Assembly (NCBI GenBank): GCA_024707385.1
Contig: JANPZW010000013.1
Coordinates: 691,465-755,464, forward strand
Reading direction: 5' to 3'
DNA: 64,000 nt
From: Cellvibrionaceae bacterium
Lineage (GTDB): Bacteria > Pseudomonadota > Gammaproteobacteria > Pseudomonadales > Cellvibrionaceae
Shown: positions 41,178 through 51,960 of the stretch, in pieces
Numbering within the stretch: position 1 is the stretch's first letter
How the letters are laid out: each line of letters opens with the position of its first letter
Translations under genes and position numbers: made by a program
The notes under the pieces: model-generated
Seen by the model: only the letters and a program-made list of their open reading frames with translations
Told to the model about the DNA's origin: nothing
Databases searched by the model: none

Positions 41178-42092
41178 TCAGCTCATGATGTAAACAAATA
41201 TAAACAGACCCAGCCACACCACATCAACAAAGTGCCAATACCAACTGGCCGCCTCAAAACCGAAGCAGTCGTGGTGATTAAAGTGGCCTTTAAGAGTCGA
41301 GCGCAACAACATCACCAACAGCATAAAGGTTCCCATGGTTACGTGCGCACCGTGGAATCCAGTCAGCATAAAGAACGTGGCTCCGTAAATACCGGAACTG
41401 AGTGTCAGACCGAGATCCTGGTAAGCGTGGATGTATTCTTCCGCTTGCAGAAACAAGAATCCAATACCTAGAGCAACTGTAATACCCAACCAGATATTGA
41501 AGAGCTTTTTATTGTCTTTTTTCAGCGCCGTGTGAGCGAAATGCACCGTAAAGCTGGAGATCAGTAGCACGGTGGTATTCCAGAAAGGCAGCCAACCCAG
41601 CCAGCCCGCGATACCCGGATTGCTCATGTTACCTTCGGGACCCACATGAACAGCTTCGCCACCTTTTACCGCCATGTCAGGCGTCGTCATCAAAGGCCAA
41701 TCATTTTGGAATCCGCCCCACAACAATTCACTGTTGTTGCCACTCCCCAACGCCGGCAGAGAAATGCTCCGGATATAAAAGAGCGCGCCGAAAAACGCGG
41801 CGAAAAACATGACTTCTGAAAAAATAAACCAACCCATGCCCCAAACATAGGAACGCTTGAGCTGAGCATTGTTGAGTCCGGCGCGGTTTTCATGAATCAC
41901 TTGGCTGAACCATGCGAACATGACGCCGGCCATTATCATGAATCCGGCGGCGAACAAAAATGGTCCGCTGTCCACACCGTTGAACCAGGTCCCCAAACCA
42001 AACACCGTAAGGAACATCGCAAAAGCCGTGATCAGCGGCAACTTGCTCTGCTCTGGTACGTAGTAGGTCGATGCGTCGTGATGATGAGCCAT
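41178..42092 (-). CDS. coxC: Cytochrome c oxidase subunit III
   Basis: 304 residues, seven membrane helices. Landmarks: ENRAGLNNAQLKRSYVWGMG, WFIFSEVMFFAAFFGALFY, the conserved Glu of EYIHA, and GFHGAHVTMGTF, ending HFVDVVWLGLFIFVYI. Core subunit of the aa3-type oxidase. Confidence 0.96.
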   Translation of the reverse strand: MAHHHDASTYYVPEQSKLPLITAFAMFLTVFGLGTWFNGVDSGPFLFAAGFMIMAGVMFAWFSQVIHENRAGLNNAQLKRSYVWGMGWFIFSEVMFFAAFFGALFYIRSISLPALGSGNNSELLWGGFQNDWPLMTTPDMAVKGGEAVHVGPEGNMSNPGIAGWLGWLPFWNTTVLLISSFTVHFAHTALKKDNKKLFNIWLGITVALGIGFLFLQAEEYIHAYQDLGLTLSSGIYGATFFMLTGFHGAHVTMGTFMLLVMLLRSTLKGHFNHHDCFGFEAASWYWHFVDVVWLGLFIFVYIMS

Positions 42093-42159
42093 TCTTGTTA
42101 TCTCCGCCTGATCGGTTTATGCGGTTAATATCCAGTATTTATGCTCTTGGCAGGAGCTC

Positions 42160-42705
42160 TTAATGAAGCCCGGCCAATTCTCCCCGCGCCTGTTCAGTAA
42201 TATCGAACAGGGTGTAGGACAAAGTGATGGTGGTGACCTGCTTTGGCAAATCCTGATCCACCACGAATTCCAATCCCAACTCAGCACTTTCACCACTGAG
42301 CAGAGGCTGGTGGTTAAAACAGAAACATTCAATTTTGTGAAAATAATTAACGGCACTAAAAGGAGTGATGCTAGGCACTGCCTGTGCGACCATGGCTTTG
42401 TCCGAATTGTTACGGGCAAAATATTTGATCACCTTTTTCTGCCCCGGATTAACCTTGACCTTGAAATCAATAGGCTTGAATTCCCAGGGCATAGCTTCGT
42501 TGTGGGTTGCGACAAACTGCACCGTAACCCAGCGCTCCTCATCCACTTTTATTTCTTCCGCTTCGTAAGCTCCTCCCACCTTGCGCAAGCCGGTGATTTC
42601 GCAAAGCAGGGTGTAAAGCGGCGGCATAATCGTGAACACCGCAACAAACATGGCGATAGTGGACAGGGTCAAGCGGACAACAGTCTTACGCGTGGCCTTT
42701 TCCAT
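42160..42705 (-). CDS. ctaG: Cytochrome c oxidase assembly protein CtaG/Cox11
   Basis: About 181 residues: one N-terminal helix (TVVRLTLSTIAMFVAVFTIM), then an immunoglobulin-like copper domain with the Cu(I) motif KIECFCFNHQPL. Delivers copper to CuB of subunit I. Start MEKATRKTVV at 42705, just after coxA. Confidence 0.95.
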   Translation of the reverse strand: MEKATRKTVVRLTLSTIAMFVAVFTIMPPLYTLLCEITGLRKVGGAYEAEEIKVDEERWVTVQFVATHNEAMPWEFKPIDFKVKVNPGQKKVIKYFARNNSDKAMVAQAVPSITPFSAVNYFHKIECFCFNHQPLLSGESAELGLEFVVDQDLPKQVTTITLSYTLFDITEQARGELAGLH

Positions 42706-42715
42706 AATCGCTGCC

Positions 42716-44266
42716 TCAATCAACCTTCGGAGGGGTGGTAAACGTGTGATAGGGCGCAGGTGAAGGAACCGTCCACTCGAGACCGTGCGAACCTTCCCAC
42801 ACTCTATCGGTCGCCTTGCGCCCGCTGACGATCGCGCGGATCACGATGTACAGGAACAATACCTGAGCTGCACCAAACAGGAATGAACCGATTGAGGACA
42901 TCATGTTCCAGTTAGCAAACAGCGGGTTGTAGTCCGGAATACGGCGCGGCATGCCGGCAAGACCGGAAAAGTGCATCGGGAAGAACGTCAGGTTCAGACC
43001 GATGAAAGCCAGCCAGAAGTGAGTTTTGCCGAGGGTTTCGTCGTACATGCGGCCACACCACTTGGGCAGCCAGTAATACACGGCTGCAGTGATGGAGAAA
43101 ATCGCACCCGGAACCAGAACATAATGGAAGTGCGCCACCACGAAGTAGGTGTCGTGATATTGGAAGTCAGCAGGTGCGATCGCCAGCATCAAACCGGAGA
43201 AACCGCCGATGGTGAACAGAATCACGAAAGCGATGGAGAACAACATGGGAGTTTCAAAGGTCATCGAACCTTTGTACATGGTGGTGACCCAGTTGAACAC
43301 TTTCACGCCGGTGGGTACCGCGATTGCCATGGTGGCGATCATGAACACCCACTCGCCAATGAACGGCATGCCCACGGTGAACATGTGGTGCGCCCATACC
43401 ATAAAGCTGAGGATGGCGATCGACGCAGTCGCATACACCATGGACGAATAACCGAACAGGGGCTTGCGGGCGAACGTCGGGATGATCGCGCTCACCACAC
43501 CGAAGGCGGGCAGGATCATGATGTAAACCTCTGGGTGACCGAAGAACCAGAAGATGTGCTGGAATAACACGGGGTCACCACCGCCAGCGGCGTTGAAGAA
43601 GGAAGTGCCAAAATGGATATCCATCAGCATCATGGTGACCACACCGGCGAGTACCGGCATAACCGCGATCAACAGATAGGCAGTGATCAACCAAGTCCAA
43701 ACGAACAGTGGCATTTTCATCAGCGTCATACCCGGTGCGCGCATGTTCAAAATGGTGGCGATGATATTGATCGCACCCATGATTGAACTCGCGCCCATGA
43801 TGTGCACGGCGAAGATAAAGAAAGTCACACTGGGCGGTGCATAAGTGGTCGACAGAGGCGCGTAGAAGGTCCAACCGAAATTGGGCGCCCCGCCTTGCAT
43901 GAACAGAGTTGACGCCAGCAGAGCAAAAGCAAATGGCAGAATCCAGAAACTCAGGTTGTTCATGCGCGGCAGCGCCATGTCCGGGGCGCCAATCATCATG
44001 GGCACCATCCAGTTGGCGAGACCAACGAAGGCCGGCATGACCGCGCCGAACACCATCACCAGTCCGTGCATGGTGGTCATTTGGTTGAAAAAGTTTGGCT
44101 CAACAATTTGCAAGCCGGGCTCAAACAACTCGGCGCGAATAATCAGGGCGAAAATACCGCCGAGGAAAAACATTGCAAAGCTGAACCACAAGTACATGCT
44201 GCCGATGTCTTTGTGGTTGGTGGTGTACAGCCAGCGGCTCAAACCGTGCGCAGGACCATGTGCCAT
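42716..44266 (-). CDS. coxA: Cytochrome c oxidase subunit I
   Basis: 516 residues, twelve membrane helices. The CuB/heme a3 site is seen in WFFGHPEVYIMILPAFG, with the Tyr cross-linked to His, VWAHHMFTVG and YFVVAHFHYVLV. It is the proton-pumping catalytic subunit of an A-type aa3 oxidase. Downstream of coxB in the same operon. Confidence 0.97.
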   Translation of the reverse strand: MAHGPAHGLSRWLYTTNHKDIGSMYLWFSFAMFFLGGIFALIIRAELFEPGLQIVEPNFFNQMTTMHGLVMVFGAVMPAFVGLANWMVPMMIGAPDMALPRMNNLSFWILPFAFALLASTLFMQGGAPNFGWTFYAPLSTTYAPPSVTFFIFAVHIMGASSIMGAINIIATILNMRAPGMTLMKMPLFVWTWLITAYLLIAVMPVLAGVVTMMLMDIHFGTSFFNAAGGGDPVLFQHIFWFFGHPEVYIMILPAFGVVSAIIPTFARKPLFGYSSMVYATASIAILSFMVWAHHMFTVGMPFIGEWVFMIATMAIAVPTGVKVFNWVTTMYKGSMTFETPMLFSIAFVILFTIGGFSGLMLAIAPADFQYHDTYFVVAHFHYVLVPGAIFSITAAVYYWLPKWCGRMYDETLGKTHFWLAFIGLNLTFFPMHFSGLAGMPRRIPDYNPLFANWNMMSSIGSFLFGAAQVLFLYIVIRAIVSGRKATDRVWEGSHGLEWTVPSPAPYHTFTTPPKVD

Positions 44267-44278
44267 AAGATTTTCTCC

Positions 44279-45421
44279 TTATTGGCCTTGCTTGAAGTTA
44301 ACGACATCGATGGGCTGTATCTGATCACCCATATTGTTGCCAAACGCATTACGCTGGAACGTCACGACCGCAGCGACATCAACCGGACTCAGCTGCTCTC
44401 CGAATGGAGGCATACCAACGCCACCTTTCACTACGCGATTAATGTGGTCGGCGACCGGACCGGTGGCAATCTTGCTGCCAGCGATGGCTGGAAAGACTCC
44501 CGCAACACCTTTTCCGTCCGCCAAATGGCAGGAAGCGCAGTTCTTGTTGTAGACGGCTTCGCCTTGTTCATACAGCTGCTGGAAAGTCAGCGTCTGTTTT
44601 ACCGCTTCGGCGATGGCACGGGCTTTCTCGCGTTTACCTTCCAACCAGGCATCGTATTCAGCCTGTTCAACCGCGTGGACAACCACTGGCATAAATCCGT
44701 GGTCTTTACCGCACAGCTCAGTACATTGGCCGCGGTAGACGCCGGGCACTTCAACTTTGGTCCAAGCTTCGTGGATATATCCGGGAATCGCATCGCGCTT
44801 CACGCCCAACGCGGGTACCCACCAAGAGTGGATTACGTCAGCCGCGGTGACGAGGAAGCGGACTTTTTTGCCGATGGGGATGTACATGGGCTCATCCACC
44901 TCAAGCAAATAATGCTCGGATTTGGGCTCGGCATTGGTAATTTGACTAGTTGGCGTGGTGAGCAGGCTGAAGAAGGAAACATTTTCGCCCTGGCTATCCA
45001 GATACTCGTATTTCCATTTCCACTGGTAGCCGGTGATGAGAATATCCAGATCGGCGTCGTCGGTGTCATAGATATGCACCAGCGTCTTGGTCGCGGGAAC
45101 CGCCATGATCACAAGAATGATCACGGGGATAATGGTCCAGATCAGCTCAAGGGTGACGTTTTCGTGGAAGTGGGCTGGTTTGGCCCCGCGGGATTTGCGG
45201 TGTACGAACATGGTGTAGAACATCACCCCGAACACCACTACGCCAATGACCACGCACCACCAGAAAATCTGCATATGCAAGCCGTGAATCTCACGGCTGA
45301 CCGAGGTTACCCCTTCGGTCATGTTCAGCGGCCATTCTGTCGCCCAGCTTACGGCGGGCAATAGCGCCACCAGAAAAGCGTAGAGCGGCAACACCAACAA
45401 CCGTTTCGATTTGCCTAACAT
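44279..45421 (-). CDS. coxB: Cytochrome c oxidase subunit II with C-terminal cytochrome c domain
   Basis: 380 residues: signal peptide, two membrane helices, a cupredoxin domain with the CuA ligands in RGQCTELCGKDHGFMPV and HSWWVP, and a fused cytochrome c domain with the heme motif NCASCHLADG and the Met ligand region GGVGMPPFG. This is a caa3-like arrangement common in pseudomonads. First gene of the cox operon. Confidence 0.96.
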   Translation of the reverse strand: MLGKSKRLLVLPLYAFLVALLPAVSWATEWPLNMTEGVTSVSREIHGLHMQIFWWCVVIGVVVFGVMFYTMFVHRKSRGAKPAHFHENVTLELIWTIIPVIILVIMAVPATKTLVHIYDTDDADLDILITGYQWKWKYEYLDSQGENVSFFSLLTTPTSQITNAEPKSEHYLLEVDEPMYIPIGKKVRFLVTAADVIHSWWVPALGVKRDAIPGYIHEAWTKVEVPGVYRGQCTELCGKDHGFMPVVVHAVEQAEYDAWLEGKREKARAIAEAVKQTLTFQQLYEQGEAVYNKNCASCHLADGKGVAGVFPAIAGSKIATGPVADHINRVVKGGVGMPPFGEQLSPVDVAAVVTFQRNAFGNNMGDQIQPIDVVNFKQGQ

Positions 45422-45930
45422 CGCCCCGTCTCCGTGTCTTTTTTAATAAGGGAAGGTAAGAAAAAATGTGGGTGTTTTTCTTATGTTCAGCGGCTCGGTG
45501 GTTCGCGAGATACGAACCGACACAAAGATTGTGCGCCCGCCCCAAGAAAATCGTGCGCAACACCTGCGACAAAACGCCGCATAGGAAGCCATAAAACCTT
45601 ATAAAGGTCAATGATTAAAATAGCGGATATAGCTAACTAAAGGCTAAGAAGTGGCTTCTCCAAATTGTCGAACGCCGTGCCCTTTGCGCTCAACTCCTGT
45701 CCCGCTTATCGCCTCCTTGACATTTTGTGACACAATTTCTGGGCGACACACCGCTTCTGGTCTATCGTGCATACGTACGCAGCTCTGCGCAATTTTCTTC
45801 TACCTGATCTGACAGCGGATTTTTCGCGTACAAACGGGACGCGTCCCAACTCATACTGCTTTCCGCACCACACTCGAATATCACAAAACGACAGTGATCG
45901 CGCACTTCGCTATTTCTGTCCGTAATACTG
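45422..45930. other. 508-base divergent region upstream of coxB
   Basis: Holds the presumed coxB promoter (left) and that of the gene at 45931 (right). A TTGACA-like element occurs at ~45717 without a clear -10. A minus-strand frame at 45762-45974 is coding-like in places but unsupported. Confidence 0.35.
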
Positions 45931-46615
45931 ATGAATATGACTGAAGATAAGTTATCGCTGATCCACGCCGCCATTAAATCGGCGCGGGCCGAAGAAGAAC
46001 GGACGCATGAACTGGAGCGCTACCTCGCGTCCCTCGCACCGCGTCTGCACAACGCAATCAGCCTGCCGGCGGAAGAGCCGGTAGCGGCGCTGTTGCATTT
46101 TGTTATTCGCTATATCGAGCAGGCACCCGATTTTCTGGCGATCCTGGAAACCGCCATGGCGAAAGCCGATGTTTCAGCGTATGGGCGGGTATTTCTGGAA
46201 ATTGCGGCAGATTTTTTCCTCCAGCCGCCAGAGGTCGTTCATCGCGATGGGGGACTGCGCGCCTTGATTGACGAGAGCCTACCTTACTCATCGCCTGATC
46301 GAAGAAGTCAGCGACCGCCTGCTGATCACCTGCGGCGCCCCGCTGGCACCGATGGACATGACCATGGCGAATATCGTCGTGCACCATCTGCTGGGCGAGG
46401 ATTTCGCCAACCAACTGGATCTCGCCGTCCACTACGCGGTTGAAGCGCTGTTTCAATCCAGCCAACTTGGCGGCGACGCCACGCTGAAGCGCTTTGCCGC
46501 CCAGCACTCCGATTCAGGCTGGGCGCAAAGCCCGGAACATTGGTCCTGCATGGCTGAAGATTCGGCAGTGCGGCTGAACTTTTCGACCCATCTCCCGAAA
46601 GAGACCGAACACTGA
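45931..46615 (+). CDS. Conserved protein of unknown function, reading frame broken
   Basis: About 227 residues, mostly helical: KLSLIHAAIKSARAEEERTH, EPVAALLHFVIRYIEQAPDF, then after the frame change AYLTHRLIEEVSDRLLITCG and MANIVVHHLLGEDFANQLDL. The frames meet at GAGAGCC (46273-46279); one base less gives LIDEAYLTHRL. I recognise no domain. No membrane helix or signal. Its 3' end nearly touches the convergent yheV stop. Confidence 0.7.
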
Positions 46616-46616
46616 T

Positions 46617-46895
46617 TCAGCCGTCCTGGTCGCGCTCCTCGCGCCGCTTTTTTTCCTTTGCCTCCGGATTCAGCAGGCGCACTACCTGGGTTTCGCTTGC
46701 AACCTGCTCCTGCGGCGTATTGACCCGGGTCTGGATTTCCCGCACACCAGGCTTGAAGCGCATTTCATCGCGAAAACCGCACTCCACACATTCGCGGTAG
46801 TCGAGGTCGTCGATGCGGTACATGACGATCCGGTCCGTCGCCTTGCAGCGCGGACACACAGCCCCGGCGATGAACCGTTTTTTTACCGTCGTCAT
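46617..46895 (-). CDS. yheV: YheV family zinc-ribbon protein
   Basis: 92 residues: FIAGAVCPRCKATDRI and YRECVECGFRDEM give two CxxC pairs that should bind one zinc. The C-terminus is charged. Same size as E. coli YheV, which also sits next to prlC in many genomes. The start overlaps the prlC stop by four bases. Confidence 0.93.
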   Translation of the reverse strand: MTTVKKRFIAGAVCPRCKATDRIVMYRIDDLDYRECVECGFRDEMRFKPGVREIQTRVNTPQEQVASETQVVRLLNPEAKEKKRREERDQDG

Positions 46896-48943
46896 ACCTG
46901 AATTCCAGCGTGGCGCAAAAGCGCGCTTATGTCCGGCTCGCGACCGCGAAAGCGGCGGAACAGCACCATGGCATCTTCCGACCCGCCCTTTTCCAGAATC
47001 TCCCGCAGAAAGCGCTCCCCGGTAGCAGCGTCGAACAAGCCGTTCTCCTCAAAAGCCGCGAAGGCGTCCGCCGATAACACTTCCGCCCATTTGTAGCTGT
47101 AGTAACCCGCGGCATAACCGCCAGCGAAAATATGGGTGAAGCCGTTTTGAAAACGATTGAAACTCGGCGGCACCAACACCGCCACCTCACGGCGGACTTC
47201 GTCCAGCAGCGCCTGTACACCAGGGAAACCGGCGGTGCCATATTCCATATGCAGGCGGAAATCGAACAGGGCGAATTCGATCTGCCGCAGGATCATCATG
47301 GCCGCCTGAAAATTCTTCGCCGCCAGCATTTTGGCGATCAAATCATCCGGCAGGGATGCGCCGGTTTTGTGATGGCCGGAAAGGCTTTTCAACACCGACG
47401 GCTCCCAGCACCAGTTCTCCATAAATTGGCTGGGCAGCTCCACCGCGTCCCAGGCGACACCATTGATGCCGCTGACCGCCGCCACATCCACCTGCGTCAA
47501 CATGTGGTGCAGGCCGTGGCCGAATTCGTGGAACAGCGTAGTGACCTCGTTATGGGTCAACAGGCTGGGCGTGTCGCCCACCGGGGCGTTGAAATTGCAC
47601 ACCAGATACGCCACGGGTAATTGCAACCCCTCAGAGGTGCGCCGCCGCACCCGGCATTCCGCCATCCAGGCGCCGCCGCGCTTTCCTTCGCGGGCGAACA
47701 GGTCGAGATAGAAATAGGCCACAGGTTTGCCATTGCGCTCGACCACATAGAACTGCGCATCCGGGTGCCAGGTCTCCACACCGTCCTGCGGCTTGATGTC
47801 GATGCCGAAGAGTTTTTTGTTCAATAAAAATAAACCGTCGAGAACCTTCGCCAAGGTGAAATAGGGGCGCAAAACCTCCTGGGAGATCTCATAGCGCGCC
47901 TCTTTGAGTTTCTCTGAATAGTAGGGAACATCCCACACCTCCAGATGTGCCACTCCGCGCTCGGTCAAGGCCCACTCGCGCAGCTCGGCGAGATCCCGCT
48001 CGGCCTGGGCCCGCGACTTCTGCGCCAGCTCCACCAGAAACTCCAAAACCTGCGACGTGCTCTGCGCCATCTTGGGTGCGATCGACAGCTCCGCGTAGTT
48101 GGCAAAGCCCAGCAGGCGCGCCAGCTCCTGGCGCAGCTGCAGGATTTCTTCGATCAGCGCCGTGTTATCCCACTGCCCGGCGGTAGGTCCTTGGTCGGAC
48201 GCCCGCGTCATATAAGCGGTATAAATCTCGCGGCGCAATTCGCGGTTGTCGGCCTGGGTCATCACGGTGAGGTAAACGGGGCCGTCCAAAGTCAGCACCC
48301 AGCCGTCGAGATTGCGATTCTTCGCCGCGCGCGCTGCACTGGCCAGCGCCGATTCGGGCAGACCGGCGAGTTCTTCGGGATCCGTGATGTGTTTAAACCA
48401 GCCCTGGGTGGCGTCGAGCACATTGTTGGAAAAGCGATTGCTCAGCTCGGACAGGCGCGTCTGGATTTCGCCGTAACGTTGCTTCGCCTCCTCCGGGAGG
48501 CTCACACCGGCAAGGCGAAAATCACGCAGGGCGTTCTGAATGGCCGTCTGCTTTGCGGTGGTGAGCTGCTGATAAGTGTCGCCGCCAGCCAGCCGCTCAT
48601 AGGCGGCGAAAAGTGCGTGGTTTTGACCCATGCGGGTGTTGTAGTCCGTAAGCAGCGCGATGCTGCTGTTATAGGCTTCACGCAGGCTGGGACTGTTGGC
48701 AACGCTGTTGAGATGACTCACTGGCGACCACGCCTGGCTCAGCTCGTCTTCGCGCTGCTCTATGGGTTCTACCAGGGATTCCCAGCTCGGCTCCTGCAGT
48801 AGTTGCAGCTGGGTGTCGAGCGCCGCCAGATTGCTCTGCGTCAGCGTTTGCACGGCCGGCAGCACATGTTCGGGCTGTATCGCGGCGAAAGGGGGTAAGC
48901 GGTGGCGCGCAAGCAGGGGATTCGCGGCGGGAGATTCGGACAT
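46892..48943 (-). CDS. prlC: Oligopeptidase A (M3 metallopeptidase)
   Basis: 683 residues. The zinc site is TLFHEFGHGLHHML (HExxH) with a downstream glutamate region. It degrades oligopeptides and signal-peptide fragments in the cytoplasm. MSESPAANPLLARHRLPPF at 48943, with AGGAAGG upstream, is the start; the longer frame to 49147 overlaps the divergent carbonic anhydrase gene and is rejected. Confidence 0.96.
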   Translation of the reverse strand: MSESPAANPLLARHRLPPFAAIQPEHVLPAVQTLTQSNLAALDTQLQLLQEPSWESLVEPIEQREDELSQAWSPVSHLNSVANSPSLREAYNSSIALLTDYNTRMGQNHALFAAYERLAGGDTYQQLTTAKQTAIQNALRDFRLAGVSLPEEAKQRYGEIQTRLSELSNRFSNNVLDATQGWFKHITDPEELAGLPESALASAARAAKNRNLDGWVLTLDGPVYLTVMTQADNRELRREIYTAYMTRASDQGPTAGQWDNTALIEEILQLRQELARLLGFANYAELSIAPKMAQSTSQVLEFLVELAQKSRAQAERDLAELREWALTERGVAHLEVWDVPYYSEKLKEARYEISQEVLRPYFTLAKVLDGLFLLNKKLFGIDIKPQDGVETWHPDAQFYVVERNGKPVAYFYLDLFAREGKRGGAWMAECRVRRRTSEGLQLPVAYLVCNFNAPVGDTPSLLTHNEVTTLFHEFGHGLHHMLTQVDVAAVSGINGVAWDAVELPSQFMENWCWEPSVLKSLSGHHKTGASLPDDLIAKMLAAKNFQAAMMILRQIEFALFDFRLHMEYGTAGFPGVQALLDEVRREVAVLVPPSFNRFQNGFTHIFAGGYAAGYYSYKWAEVLSADAFAAFEENGLFDAATGERFLREILEKGGSEDAMVLFRRFRGREPDISALLRHAGIQV

Positions 48944-49023
48944 ACAGGCCTTCCTCGTGTCTGGAACTCGGTCGAACGATGATGGTTTATCATACGTGAT
49001 TCTTTTTTTGACAGGAGCACTCC

Positions 49024-49560
49024 ATGCCCGACTCCCTGCGCGCTTTCCGCGGCCACTCTCCAAGCCTAGGCGAGAATGTCTATGTCGATCCCGCTGCGGT
49101 GGTGATCGGCGACGTGACCCTCGGCGACGACTGCTCCGTCTGGCCATGCGCCGTGGTGCGTGGCGACATGCATCGTATCCGGGTCGGCGCGCGCACCAGT
49201 ATCCAGGACAACGCCGTGCTACATATCACCCACGCCAGCAACTTCAATCCAGACGGCTGGCCGCTCACAATCGGCGATGACGTCACCATCGGCCATAACG
49301 TCTGCCTGCACGGCTGCACCATTGGCAACCGGGTGCTGGTGGGAATTGGCGCGGTGGTCTTGGACGGCGCGGTGGTGGAGGATGATGTGGTGATCGGCGC
49401 CGGAACCCTGGTGCCGCCGGGCAAGCGGCTGGAGAGCGGCTTTCTCTACGTCGGCAGCCCCTGCCGCCAGGCGCGCCCGCTGAAAGACGGTGAAAGGCGC
49501 TTCTTTGAATACTCAGCGCAAAATTACGTCAAGCTGAAAAACCAGTACCTCACACCTTGA
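49024..49560 (+). CDS. Gamma carbonic anhydrase family protein (YrdA-like)
   Basis: 178 residues, left-handed beta-helix of hexapeptide repeats (VVIGDVTLGDDCSVWPCAVV, GTLVPPGKRLESGFLYVGSP). Metal-binding histidines are likely those in LHITHAS and IGHNVCLHGC. Enzymatic activity is uncertain in this family. Divergent from prlC, convergent with aroE. Confidence 0.93.
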   Translation: MPDSLRAFRGHSPSLGENVYVDPAAVVIGDVTLGDDCSVWPCAVVRGDMHRIRVGARTSIQDNAVLHITHASNFNPDGWPLTIGDDVTIGHNVCLHGCTIGNRVLVGIGAVVLDGAVVEDDVVIGAGTLVPPGKRLESGFLYVGSPCRQARPLKDGERRFFEYSAQNYVKLKNQYLTP

Positions 49561-49574
49561 GTTGTGCAGCGGCA

Positions 49575-50393
49575 CTAGGCCGCTGCAATCATTTCCCGGA
49601 GACGGGCGATAACCGGCGCCGTCTCCGGCCGCACTCCGCGCCACAGAAAAAACGCTTCCGCCGCCTGTTCCACCAGCATGCCGAGCCCGTCGGATCTCTG
49701 CCCCACGCCCTGCTCCTCTGCCCAGTGCAGAAAAGTGGTGGGCTCAGCGCCGTACATCAGGTCATAAGCGGCTGAATTCGCGTTTGCGATTCCGCCTGGC
49801 AGGGGTGGAAGCTCGCCGCCCAGGCTGGCGGAGGTGCCATTGATGATGAGGTCAAAATCGCCCTGTAAGTCCGTATAAGCCGACACACCAATCGCGCCTG
49901 TCGGAAACGCCTGGGCAATGGCCGCGGCTTTCTCCAAAGTGCGATTGGCGATCACCAGGGATTGGGGATTTTGTTCCAGCAGGGGACCGACGATGCCGCG
50001 CACAGCACCGCCGGCACCGAGGATCAGTATGCGCTTGCCCGCCAAGGCCCAGCCCTGAGCCAGCAGATCCGCCACCAGCCCCACCCCATCGGTGTTGTCT
50101 CCCCACACCGTGCCCTCGGTTTGTACGATCAGCGTATTGACCGCACCGGCCGCCCTGGCCCGCCCGCTGAGTTCATCGGCATAGCGATAGGCCTGCTCCT
50201 TGAACGGCACAGTCACATTCAGACCCTTGCCACCGAGGGCAAAAAAGCCAGCGACTTCCTCGTCGAAGGAGGTGAGCTCCACCAGCATTTTGTCGTAGGT
50301 CAGCGCCTGCCCGGTCTGCTCGGCAAAAAGTCCATGAATCACGGGCGATTTGGAATGGGCTATGGGATTGCCGACCACAGCATAACGATCCAT
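49575..50393 (-). CDS. aroE: Shikimate dehydrogenase
   Basis: 272 residues: [32 protein letters not shown] with the catalytic Lys, a Rossmann motif [11 protein letters not shown], and [17 protein letters not shown]-dependent reduction of 3-dehydroshikimate in aromatic synthesis. ATG 50393 follows the hemF stop by two bases; GTG 50405 is an alternative. Confidence 0.96.
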   Translation of the reverse strand: MDRYAVVGNPIAHSKSPVIHGLFAEQTGQALTYDKMLVELTSFDEEVAGFFALGGKGLNVTVPFKEQAYRYADELSGRARAAGAVNTLIVQTEGTVWGDNTDGVGLVADLLAQGWALAGKRILILGAGGAVRGIVGPLLEQNPQSLVIANRTLEKAAAIAQAFPTGAIGVSAYTDLQGDFDLIINGTSASLGGELPPLPGGIANANSAAYDLMYGAEPTTFLHWAEEQGVGQRSDGLGMLVEQAAEAFFLWRGVRPETAPVIARLREMIAAA

Positions 50394-50395
50394 AG

Positions 50396-51305
<910 letters not shown>

Positions 51306-51340
51306 AGAAGTTCCTGTTGCAAGTAATGCCGGTGGAAGTG

Positions 51341-51898
51341 TCAGGCGCGAACCAGCGCGCCAGTGGCCAAGTCCCGGATGGTGCTGGGTTTGGCATTGCG
51401 GTTGACCTGCCCCGGCGCATACATCACTTGGTCGCCGAAATAAGATCGCGCCTTCAAACTGGAGCGAGCGGGCGGCAGCCCTTGCGGATTGGCTGAGGTG
51501 GAGACCAGCGGACCAGCCCGCTCACACAACGCACGCACCACCGGGTGGGCGCTCACCCGCAGGGCGACAGTCGAGTGATCGCCGCAGATCCAATAAGGCA
51601 CTTCGCCATTGTGGGGAACCAGCCAAGTGTTGGGGCCTGGCCATGTGGCCACCAGTACAGCCTTTTGGGCAGGTTCAAGATGGCGGAGAATGAACTCGAA
51701 CTGCTCCGCCGCCGCGGCCACCAGGATCAGACCTTTGCCAATGGGGCGTCTTTTGAGATCAAGGATTGTCTGCACGGCGCGTTGGTTGCGCGGGTCCGCG
51801 CCAAGCCCCCATACACCTTCGGTGGGATAGGCCAGCACACCGCCGGATGCTATATGGCGGGCGGCATGGTGTATGGCTGGATGAAATCGATAGTTCAA
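51341..51898 (-). CDS. tsaC: L-threonylcarbamoyladenylate synthase TsaC
   Basis: 185 residues of the YrdC/Sua5 fold: [50 protein letters not shown] and [17 protein letters not shown]. Makes the activated intermediate for t6A37 in tRNA. The start appears to be TTG (51898), with GGGA five bases upstream; length then matches E. coli TsaC. The dprA-tsaC order is conserved. Confidence 0.94.
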   Translation of the reverse strand: MNYRFHPAIHHAARHIASGGVLAYPTEGVWGLGADPRNQRAVQTILDLKRRPIGKGLILVAAAAEQFEFILRHLEPAQKAVLVATWPGPNTWLVPHNGEVPYWICGDHSTVALRVSAHPVVRALCERAGPLVSTSANPQGLPPARSSLKARSYFGDQVMYAPGQVNRNAKPSTIRDLATGALVRA

Positions 51899-51960
51899 GA
51901 AAATCCCATTGCCTCAACAAGTCCATCCGCAGGATGGCACGCAAAGCCGGGAAAAGTACC

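Noticed and set aside
44066..45364. 432-residue open frame on the plus strand
   Set aside because: Antisense shadow of coxB and the 5' end of coxA; no conserved motif, while the minus-strand genes are unmistakable.
45762..45974. 70-residue minus-strand frame upstream of coxB
   Set aside because: Some protein-like sequence, but no ribosome-binding site, overlaps the start of the plus-strand gene and matches no family I know.
48944..49147. N-terminal extension of prlC
   Set aside because: Arg-rich, overlaps the divergent carbonic anhydrase gene, and the internal ATG has a good ribosome-binding site.
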